DNA of 5,745 bases from Frankiaceae bacterium (lineage in GTDB: Bacteria > Actinomycetota > Actinomycetes > JAVEEJ01): assembly GCA_030840515.1 (NCBI GenBank), contig JAVEEJ010000232.1:1-5745 (forward strand), given 5' to 3'. Shown here piece by piece: positions 1 through 5,109 of this stretch; the first letter of the stretch is position 1; each line of letters starts with the position of its first letter. A model generated the notes under the pieces. The model had not been told where the DNA came from and did not search any database. It saw nothing but the letters and a program-made list of their open reading frames with translations. A program made the translations under genes and the position numbers.

Positions 1-1758
1 ACGGTCGCCGAGGCGTACGGCGAGTACCAGCGCCGGTTGCGGCAGGCGAACGCCGTGGACTTCGACGACCTGATCATGACGACGGTCAACCTGCTGCAGG
101 CGTTTCCCGACGTGGCCGAGCACTACCGGCGCCGGTTCCGCCATGTTCTGGTGGACGAGTACCAGGACACCAACCACGCGCAGTACGTGCTGGTGCGCGA
201 GCTGGTTGGCGGGAGTGCCAGTACGGCGGAGCGGCGGACCGCGGACGGCGACCTGGTGCGCGCCGCGTCGGGACCGGTTGTCCCGCCGGCTGAGCTCTGC
301 GTCGTCGGTGATGCCGACCAGGCGATCTACGCGTTCCGCGGCGCGACGATCCGCAACATCCTGGAGTTCGAGCGCGACTACCCCAACGCGCGCACCATCC
401 TGCTCGAGCAGAACTACCGCTCGACCCAGACCATCCTCTCGGCGGCCAACGCGGTTATCACCCGCAACACCGAGCGCAAGCCCAAGGACCTGTGGTCGGA
501 GGCGGGTGCCGGTGAGCCCATCACCGGTTACGTCGGCGACAACGAGCACGACGAGGCCGCGTTCGTCGCCGCCGAGGTCGACCGGTTGTCCGACACCGGC
601 GTCGCGAAGGCCGGTGACATCGCGGTCTTCTACCGGACCAACAACCAGTCGCGCGTGTTCGAGGAGGTGTTCATCCGGGTCGGGCTTCCCTACAAGGTCG
701 TCGGCGGGGTGCGCTTCTACGAGCGCCGTGAGGTGCGTGACGCACTCGCCTACCTGCGCGTGCTGGCGAACCCGGCCGACGTGGTGTCACTGCGCCGCAT
801 CCTCAACGTGCCGAAGCGGGGGATCGGCGACCGCGCCGAGGCCTGCGTGGAGAACTTCGCCAGCCGCGAGCGCATCGGTTTCCACGACGCGCTCGACCGC
901 GCCGCCGAGGTGCCGGGCCTGGTGGCCCGTTCGTTGAAGAACATCGAGGACTTCACCGCGATGCTGCAGGAGCTGCGCGCCGTTGTGGCCGGTGGCGCCG
1001 CACCGGCCGAGGTGCTCGAGGCGGTGCTCGACAAGTCGGGCCTGCTCGCGGAGTTGGTCAACAGCGCCGATCCGCAGGACGAGTCGCGCGTCGAGAACCT
1101 GCAAGAGCTGGTGTCGGTTGCGGCGGAGTTCCTGGAGACAGTTCCCGACGGCACCCTCGCCGACTTCCTCGAGCGGGTGTCCCTGGTTGCGGACTCCGAC
1201 GAGATCCCCGAGGGTGAGGACCACGGTGGCATGGTCACGCTGATGACCCTGCACACCGCGAAAGGCCTTGAGTTTCCAGTGGTTTTCCTCACCGGACTGG
1301 AAGACGGCGTCTTCCCGCACATGCGCTCGCTGGGCGACCCGAAGGAGCTGGAGGAGGAGCGCAGGCTCGCTTACGTCGGCATCACCCGCGCCCGCGAGCG
1401 GCTCTACGTCAGCCGTGCGGTGGTACGCAGCTCATGGGGCGCGCCGTCCTACAACCCGCCGTCTCGCTTCCTCGAGGAGCTTCCCGAAGCCCTGCTGTCG
1501 TGGCAGCGGGCGGAGTCGACGGTGAGCTCGACTCCGGCGATCGCGCGGCTCGCTGCGCGCCCCTCCGCGAAGTCGCCGGGCAACCGCCCGCTCATCTCGC
1601 TGGCCTCCGGCGATCGGGTCAGTCACGACACCTTCGGGCTGGGCACCGTCATCGCCACCGCGGGGGTCGGGGACAGCTCAGAGGCGACGGTGGACTTCGG
1701 CGACGGCGGCAAGCCGCGTCGCTTCCTGCTGCGCTACGCCCCGCTCGACAAGGTCTGA
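1..1758 (+). CDS. pcrA: ATP-dependent DNA helicase PcrA/UvrD (superfamily 1), 5'-truncated by the window edge
   Basis: The reading frame is open from base 1, so the start codon and the Walker A motif lie upstream; the TTG at base 37 is internal. Of the 585 residues present, motif II (VLVDEYQD, DEYQD at about 52-56), motif III (GDADQAIYAFRGA, 103-115), motif IV (EQNYRST, 136-142), GVRFYERREV (236-245), motif V (LMTLHTAKGLEFPVVF, 414-429) and motif VI (RRLAYVGITRARERL, about 454-468) are all intact. Residues 537-585 (GDRVSHDTFGLGTV...) form the Tudor-like tail which in PcrA/UvrD proteins contacts RNA polymerase. Family knowledge: a 3'-5' helicase/translocase in nucleotide excision repair, R-loop and transcription-conflict handling. 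Odd points: about 27 extra residues between motifs II and III compared with Bacillus PcrA, and alanine where motif III usually has serine (QSIY). The order pcrA followed by an opposed M23 gene resembles M. tuberculosis uvrD1-Rv0950c. Family assignment is near certain. Confidence 0.97.
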   Translation, partial: TVAEAYGEYQRRLRQANAVDFDDLIMTTVNLLQAFPDVAEHYRRRFRHVLVDEYQDTNHAQYVLVRELVGGSASTAERRTADGDLVRAASGPVVPPAELCVVGDADQAIYAFRGATIRNILEFERDYPNARTILLEQNYRSTQTILSAANAVITRNTERKPKDLWSEAGAGEPITGYVGDNEHDEAAFVAAEVDRLSDTGVAKAGDIAVFYRTNNQSRVFEEVFIRVGLPYKVVGGVRFYERREVRDALAYLRVLANPADVVSLRRILNVPKRGIGDRAEACVENFASRERIGFHDALDRAAEVPGLVARSLKNIEDFTAMLQELRAVVAGGAAPAEVLEAVLDKSGLLAELVNSADPQDESRVENLQELVSVAAEFLETVPDGTLADFLERVSLVADSDEIPEGEDHGGMVTLMTLHTAKGLEFPVVFLTGLEDGVFPHMRSLGDPKELEEERRLAYVGITRARERLYVSRAVVRSSWGAPSYNPPSRFLEELPEALLSWQRAESTVSSTPAIARLAARPSAKSPGNRPLISLASGDRVSHDTFGLGTVIATAGVGDSSEATVDFGDGGKPRRFLLRYAPLDKV

Positions 1759-1759
1759 C

Positions 1760-1779
1760 CCGACCCAGGCACGGGTCGG
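1760..1779 (+). terminator. Hairpin directly after pcrA, possible factor-assisted terminator
   Basis: CCGACCC (1760-1766) and GGGTCGG (1773-1779) form a perfect 7-bp stem with a 6-base loop, starting one base after the pcrA stop codon. No T-tract follows, so it is not a classical intrinsic terminator. In GC-rich actinobacteria such U-less hairpins are often proposed as terminators or mRNA 3' ends; that role is inferred here. Confidence 0.4.
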
Positions 1780-1811
1780 CGGCCTCCCCGGCTCAATCCC
1801 AGGGCTCTGCA

Positions 1812-1817
1812 TACCGA
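1812..1817 (+). promoter_or_regulatory. Possible -10 element for a leaderless DUF2510-gene transcript
   Basis: TACCGA, preceded by GCA, ends nine bases before the GTG at 1827. It matches the actinobacterial TAnnnT pattern in five defined-plus-free positions but has A instead of the final T, and no -35 box is evident. A start of transcription at about 1824-1827 would make the mRNA leaderless, which would fit the missing ribosome binding site. Weak, single-motif evidence. Confidence 0.2.
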
Positions 1818-1826
1818 TGCTGAGCC

Positions 1827-3116
1827 GTGGACGACTCCGGAACCCCTGCTGGCTGGTATCCGGATCCCTACGGCAGCGGAGCGCTGCGGTATTGGGACGG
1901 CGCTACCTGGACCGCGCACGTGCAGGCGGCCCAGCAGGGCGTGATCCTGCCGTCGGCCGTGCCCGCGGGGCCGGGCTGGAGACACAGTCGCCATGCCAAG
2001 GTCGTCGCGGCGTGCGTGGCTGCGGTGCTCCTGGTGGTTGCCCTTCAGCTCGCCGGTGTCTACCCCGGACTCAGCCTCCACGTCAGCGCGTTCGCGGGCC
2101 GGGATCGTCCGGAGGTGCCGACCGGGCAGGCGGCCCCGACGGCGCACCTGACAGTGACGCCTCCGCTGACCCAGCAGCAGACTGCCGCCCTTCATCTCGG
2201 GCAGCCGGCGGGAGAGCTCGTGGTCACGCCAGCAGAGGCAGAGCGAGTTTTCGCCACGCTCTGGACGCTGCGCGAGCAGGCTGTCACGGGCGAGGACATC
2301 CCGAGGCTGCACAGCCTGGAAGCGGGCTCGGCGGCCTTCGGAGATGTGGCCCGCATCCGCTGCGGCTGCCCCATGCGCACGAGTCCCGGTGGCTATGACG
2401 AGCACGGTCTGTACGTGCCCCGCCAGGTGAGGTATCCCGCGCGCTTCGCCGTCGAAGTCGCGACGACCCAGAGCACCGGCAGCCACTGGGCGGAGATCAT
2501 GGTCTTCGAGCGCGCCAGCTATGCAACCGCCTGGAAGCTGGCCTTGGACACGGGGTACACGCCCCCCGGCGGGCGGCCGCCGGCTCTCTCCCAGCCCTCA
2601 ACGGATGCTCGTGGCTACCTCTTGCCGATGGACCCGCGAGAGAGCGCGTTCGCCCGCACTCTCCCTGGCCGACTTGCCGACTACTGGCAGCGGGCTAAGA
2701 ACGGCGAGCGTCCCGACCCCGGCGTCTTCTCACCGGGAACCTGGACGACTCGGGAGGCGGCCAAGCTTGCCGAGCACCCACAGGGCAGCGTCTTCGCCAA
2801 TGGCCTGGTCGGCCACTCGAGCTTCGCGGCATCAGGGCGACTCTTCGAGTTCTATGCCGGTGCATTCGGCGAATTGGCTTGCGGTGTGGTCTGGAACACC
2901 GTCGTCTTCACCCCACGCGGGCGCTACTACCCGCAGCAGGGCCCGGACCGCAACCAATGGGGACCTGAGCTGGCGCCCGGTCTCTATGCCTCCGTGACAG
3001 ACCGCGACCAGAACCAGACCTGTTTCTCCATCAGTGGAGCTGACGCTCCGGTGGCCGTCGTGGGTGGGGACGGGCTCCATGAAGTCACCTCAAGCGGCGT
3101 GCGACTGCGCCCCTAG
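1827..3116 (+). CDS. DUF2510 domain-containing single-pass membrane protein with a large exported domain, function unknown
   Basis: A 429-residue protein. The GTG start is fixed by an in-frame TGA two codons upstream (1821-1823), and the next residues already form the DUF2510 signature, GWYPDP at 9-14 followed by LRYWDGATWTAHV (20-32). DUF2510 is a short, mostly actinobacterial domain found at the cytoplasmic N-terminus of many membrane proteins; its function is unknown. A basic stretch (WRHSRHAK, 51-58) precedes one hydrophobic segment at about 59-78, so by the positive-inside rule the remaining roughly 350 residues should lie outside the membrane. A Thr/Pro/Gln-rich linker (about 95-120) leads into a mixed alpha/beta-looking domain that I do not recognise. 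Its four cysteines (C179, C181, C352, C399) could form disulfides. There is no clear Shine-Dalgarno site. It lies 68 bases after pcrA on the same strand and converges on the M23 gene. No enzymatic motif was found; a cell-envelope role is only a guess. Confidence 0.88.
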   Translation: MDDSGTPAGWYPDPYGSGALRYWDGATWTAHVQAAQQGVILPSAVPAGPGWRHSRHAKVVAACVAAVLLVVALQLAGVYPGLSLHVSAFAGRDRPEVPTGQAAPTAHLTVTPPLTQQQTAALHLGQPAGELVVTPAEAERVFATLWTLREQAVTGEDIPRLHSLEAGSAAFGDVARIRCGCPMRTSPGGYDEHGLYVPRQVRYPARFAVEVATTQSTGSHWAEIMVFERASYATAWKLALDTGYTPPGGRPPALSQPSTDARGYLLPMDPRESAFARTLPGRLADYWQRAKNGERPDPGVFSPGTWTTREAAKLAEHPQGSVFANGLVGHSSFAASGRLFEFYAGAFGELACGVVWNTVVFTPRGRYYPQQGPDRNQWGPELAPGLYASVTDRDQNQTCFSISGADAPVAVVGGDGLHEVTSSGVRLRP

Positions 3117-3128
3117 GAGTGAACAACC

Positions 3129-3161
3129 GCGAGCATGCGGGCCACTCCGCGGCGTGCTCGC
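3129..3161. terminator. Strong stem-loop between convergent genes, probable bidirectional terminator
   Basis: The arms 3129-3138 (GCGAGCATGC) and 3152-3161 (GCGTGCTCGC) pair over 10 bp with a single G-T wobble around a 13-base loop. It sits 12 bases after the DUF2510 gene stop and 41 bases from the stop of the opposing M23 gene, where a shared terminator is expected. There is no long T-tract on either side. A second small inverted repeat, CCGCA/TGCGG (3170-3174 and 3181-3185), stands next to it, nearer the M23 end. Confidence 0.6.
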
Positions 3162-3202
3162 AGGGACCTCCGCACTTTGATGCGGTGGCCCGGCGCCCCG
3201 GA

Positions 3203-3886
3203 CTAGATGTAGAGGCCGCGCTTGCGCAGGAACGGCAAGGGGTTGATCGGAACCCCGCCGATGCGCACCTCGAAGTGCAGGTGCGGTCCCGTCGCGTCGC
3301 CGGCGCTGCCGACGCGGGCGATCAGGTCGCCCGCGTGCACCCGCCCTGAACGGCGGACGAACGCCGACATGTGGCCGTAGACCGTCTCGGTGCCGTCCCA
3401 GTCGCGGATCACCATGACGTGGCCGTAGCCGGCCCGCGGCCCTGCGTAGCTGATGACTCCGTCGGTCGCGGCGTAGATGGGGGAGCCGTAGGGCGCGCCC
3501 AGGTCGATGCCCTTGTGCATCCGCCCCCACCGATACCCGAAGGGTGAGGTCAGCGGACCGCCGCTGGGCCGCACCCAGCGATGCGCCGGACGGCTGGCCT
3601 TGCGCGGCGCGTGCGCAGTGGCCGACCCGGGCTCGACGCTGCGGTGCGAGCGGTCGGCTCGGCGTACCTCCTGCAGCCGGTCCGACAGCACGGACATCGC
3701 GGTGGTCTGGGTCACGGGGGCGTGGGTCGCTGGAGCGTGGTGGGCGGCCGGCTTGTCAGCCAGCAGCGGCGGGAGCCCACCCGTGGGGAGCAGGCCGAAC
3801 GTGGCGGCGACGGCGATGACCGGCAGCGGCGCACAGCGCGCCCGGCGCAGGGCGTGCGCGAGCGCGCGCTCGACAGCGTGGTGCAC
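3203..3886 (-). CDS. Secreted M23 (LytM-type) peptidoglycan metallo-endopeptidase
   Basis: A 227-residue protein. The start is placed at GTG 3886 because GGGAG (3892-3896) stands 5 bases upstream and an export signal follows at once; a TTG at 4006 would add 40 Arg/Gly-rich residues without a ribosome site. Residues 1-18 are basic, and 19-43 are hydrophobic (CAPLPVIAVAATFGLLPTGG...), suggesting a signal peptide or N-terminal anchor. A low-complexity Ala/His/Pro/Thr and basic linker runs to about 105. The M23 domain occupies about 108-220: SPFGYRWGRMHKGIDLGAP, YGHMS and GPHLHFEVR. Zinc ligands H124, D128 and H204 and catalytic H172 and H202 are all present, so the enzyme should be active. The family cleaves peptide cross-links in peptidoglycan, or stem peptides, outside the membrane during growth or division. 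The closest positional counterpart is M. tuberculosis Rv0950c beside uvrD1. The domain is short, with no LysM or SH3 module and no long coiled coil. Confidence 0.94.
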   Translation of the reverse strand: MHHAVERALAHALRRARCAPLPVIAVAATFGLLPTGGLPPLLADKPAAHHAPATHAPVTQTTAMSVLSDRLQEVRRADRSHRSVEPGSATAHAPRKASRPAHRWVRPSGGPLTSPFGYRWGRMHKGIDLGAPYGSPIYAATDGVISYAGPRAGYGHVMVIRDWDGTETVYGHMSAFVRRSGRVHAGDLIARVGSAGDATGPHLHFEVRIGGVPINPLPFLRKRGLYI

Positions 3887-3891
3887 GGCAA

Positions 3892-3896
3892 CTCCC
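3892..3896 (-). promoter_or_regulatory. Ribosome binding site deciding the M23 gene start
   Basis: On the minus strand GGGAG is followed by five bases and then GTG (3884-3886). This is the best Shine-Dalgarno match in the leader and supports the 227-residue form over the longer TTG form. Confidence 0.6.
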
Positions 3897-3903
3897 GGCG
3901 TGA

Positions 3904-3921
3904 AGGTCGTGTAGGTCGTGT
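3904..3921 (-). repeat. Tandem pair of 9-bp direct repeats in the M23 gene leader
   Basis: Two adjacent perfect copies of AGGTCGTGT (plus-strand reading) occupy 3904-3912 and 3913-3921. They are flanked by CGTGAA at 3899-3904 and again at 3925-3930. They lie between the leader hairpin and the ribosome binding site. They could be a protein or RNA recognition site, or chance; the sequence alone does not decide. Confidence 0.5.
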
Positions 3922-3931
3922 GATCGTGAAA

Positions 3932-3970
3932 GCGTCCGGCCCCCCGAGGCCCCCCGCGACGCGCGGACGC
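3932..3970 (-). promoter_or_regulatory. GC-rich leader stem-loop upstream of the M23 gene
   Basis: On the minus strand GCGTCCG (3970-3964) pairs perfectly with CGGACGC (3938-3932) around a 25-base loop, and TTT follows. The loop contains two G6 runs, which are part of two 9-bp direct repeats (GGCCCCCCG on the plus strand at 3938-3946 and 3948-3956) and can form an inner GGCC/GGCC pairing. If transcription starts near 3970 as the promoter candidate suggests, the stem would form the very 5' end of the mRNA. Candidate roles are mRNA stabilisation or attenuation; it matches no riboswitch consensus that I know. Confidence 0.4.
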
Positions 3971-3976
3971 CCGCCC

Positions 3977-4006
3977 AGGGTATCGGCGCACACCCGGACC
4001 AACCAA
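3977..4006 (-). promoter_or_regulatory. Candidate housekeeping-type promoter of the M23 gene
   Basis: On the minus strand TTGGTT (4006-4001) and TACCCT (3982-3977) are separated by 18 bases. This resembles TTGACn and TAnnnT of the principal actinobacterial sigma factor. It predicts a start near 3970 and a leader of about 85 bases before GTG 3886. The motifs are short and untested. Confidence 0.4.
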
Positions 4007-4042
4007 AGTCGATCATGACCAACCCGGGCATACCGGCCGAGG

Positions 4043-4058
4043 TGGGCAGGAATGCCCA
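4043..4058 (-). terminator. Hairpin directly after the alpha/beta hydrolase gene
   Basis: TGGGCA (4043-4048) and TGCCCA (4053-4058) form a perfect 6-bp stem with a 4-base loop. On the minus strand it begins two bases after the hydrolase stop codon. No T-run follows, so termination is plausible but unproven; it separates the hydrolase from the M23 promoter region. Confidence 0.4.
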
Positions 4059-4060
4059 GG

Positions 4061-5011
4061 TCAGGAGCCGGTCGAGGCCTTGTGGCGAGTACGCCGGACG
4101 GCTGGGCGCCCCACCCGCTCCGGCGGCGTCGCCTCGGGCCGGGTGAGCATGGGCGTGACACCCGCGGTGCGGGTCGACCCGTCGGCGTCGAGGTGCGCCA
4201 GGGTCGTGCAGATCTCGTGGACGACCTTGCCGTGGATCGGGAGCGACATGTGCCCGACGCCGCGCACGAAGACGTTGCGGACAACGAGGTCCTCGTGCTC
4301 GAGGCAGGCCGAGCGCTTGGGCACGATCAGCTGGTCGAGGTCGGTCCAGAACGAGACGAACCGGGTGCGCAGCCCGGGGGCAGGCTCGGCCAGCTCGGTC
4401 ATGAGATCGCTGGTCGGACGCAGCTGGCGGCAGATCCGCTGCGGCAGTAGGTGCGCTGCGCGGGTGCCGGCGTGCGGCGAGCCCAGGGTGACCAAGGTGT
4501 GCACGCGCTGGTCGCCCCCGAGGCGCTGCACGTAGTAGCGCGCGATGATCCCGCCCATGGAGTGGCCCACCACGTGGACCCGCTCGAACCCGGTCTCAGC
4601 GCACAGCGCCTCGACCTGCTCGCCGAGCGTGCGGGCGGCGAGGCGCACGTCGGAGGTGAACACCGGGTAGTTCATCGTCATGACCCGGCCGAACCCGCGC
4701 CGGCGAAGACCGCGGCGCAGCAGCGTGAAGATCGAGCGGTTGTCGACCAGGCCATGGACCAGCAGGATCGGCGTACCCGCCGCCTCGACGTCGCCGATCA
4801 CCAAGCCGCGCTGAATCGGCGGGAGCCCCTCGAGTGTGTAGCGGGCATCGCCGGTCCGGGCCCGCTCCTGCATGAAGCCCAGCGGGTAGAGCGCGAGATG
4901 AGCCGCGATCCAGGCCGCTTCCACAGCGGCGCCGCGCACTCCCGACGGGCTGCAGACCGCCCTCATGCCCGCGCTTGTCGCCGCTCGCGCGCGCCCCACG
5001 GCTTGCCTCAC
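4061..5011 (-). CDS. Alpha/beta hydrolase, lipase/esterase-like, probably membrane-associated or exported
   Basis: A 316-residue protein. GTG 5011 is chosen because GGAGG stands 5 bases upstream (5017-5021); ATG 4966 (15 residues shorter) has no comparable site, and the frame stays open further upstream. A hydrophobic stretch at about 27-46 (GAAVEAAWIAAHLALYPLGF) suggests a membrane anchor or uncleaved signal. The alpha/beta hydrolase core starts with ILLVHGLVDN (H86-G87, oxyanion region). The nucleophile elbow is GHSMG (149-153, Ser151), followed by TLGSPHAGT (175-183), typical of lipase class 2 and PGAP1/LCAT-like enzymes. The likely acid is Asp226 in DLDQLIVP and the likely base His254 in GVGHMSL. 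The triad is complete, so it should hydrolyse an ester or lipid; the substrate is unknown. The last 35 or so residues are Arg/Pro/Thr-rich and probably disordered. It is separated by 98 bases from the upstream carboxyltransferase gene and may have its own promoter. Confidence 0.9.
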   Translation of the reverse strand: MRQAVGRARAATSAGMRAVCSPSGVRGAAVEAAWIAAHLALYPLGFMQERARTGDARYTLEGLPPIQRGLVIGDVEAAGTPILLVHGLVDNRSIFTLLRRGLRRRGFGRVMTMNYPVFTSDVRLAARTLGEQVEALCAETGFERVHVVGHSMGGIIARYYVQRLGGDQRVHTLVTLGSPHAGTRAAHLLPQRICRQLRPTSDLMTELAEPAPGLRTRFVSFWTDLDQLIVPKRSACLEHEDLVVRNVFVRGVGHMSLPIHGKVVHEICTTLAHLDADGSTRTAGVTPMLTRPEATPPERVGRPAVRRTRHKASTGS

Positions 5012-5016
5012 CGACA

Positions 5017-5021
5017 CCTCC
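5017..5021 (-). promoter_or_regulatory. Strong ribosome binding site deciding the hydrolase start
   Basis: GGAGG on the minus strand, five bases before GTG (5009-5011). A neighbouring in-frame GTG overlaps this motif and so cannot use it. Confidence 0.65.
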
Positions 5022-5054
5022 GCTGCGCGCGCACCATGGGGGCCTACCCCGGCG

Positions 5055-5060
5055 ACGCTA
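5055..5060 (-). promoter_or_regulatory. Possible -10 element upstream of the hydrolase gene
   Basis: TAGCGT on the minus strand (within GCTAGCGTC) matches TAnnnT and would give a leader of about 35-40 bases before GTG 5011. No clear -35 box lies 16-19 bases further upstream, so confidence is low. Confidence 0.25.
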
Positions 5061-5068
5061 GCGGAAAG

Positions 5069-5092
5069 CCCAGGCGCCGCAGGCACTCTGGG
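5069..5092 (-). terminator. Weak hairpin after the carboxyltransferase gene
   Basis: On the minus strand CCCAG (5092-5088) pairs with CTGGG (5073-5069), with an optional inner GCC/GGC pairing, and CTTT follows soon after. It lies about 17 bases after the stop codon at 5110-5112. The stem is short, so this is only a possible terminator. Confidence 0.25.
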
Positions 5093-5109
5093 TCGCGTGT
5101 CGGTGCCGG

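Noticed and set aside
1817..2398. ATG at 1817 as an alternative gene start near the DUF2510 gene
   Set aside because: It is in a different frame, has no Shine-Dalgarno site, and gives an Arg/Gly/Ala-rich product without the DUF2510 signature.
1734..2486. Long open frame on the minus strand (250 codons) opposite the DUF2510 gene
   Set aside because: It has no domain, lies opposite the clear DUF2510 start, and overlaps the pcrA end; long antisense frames are expected in GC-rich coding DNA.
3887..4006. N-terminal extension of the M23 protein to TTG 4006
   Set aside because: It would add 40 Arg/Gly-rich residues before an otherwise normal signal peptide, and it overlaps the promoter candidate; GTG 3886 has a good ribosome site.
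3581..4018. Plus-strand open frames opposite the M23 gene and its leader
   Set aside because: Low-complexity Arg/Gly-rich translation without motifs; the M23 domain on the other strand explains the coding signal.
3887..4060. c-di-AMP (ydaO-type) riboswitch upstream of the cell-wall hydrolase
   Set aside because: Such riboswitches often precede actinobacterial wall-hydrolase genes, but the conserved sequence blocks I know for that class are not present here, and the leader after the predicted start is only about 85 bases.
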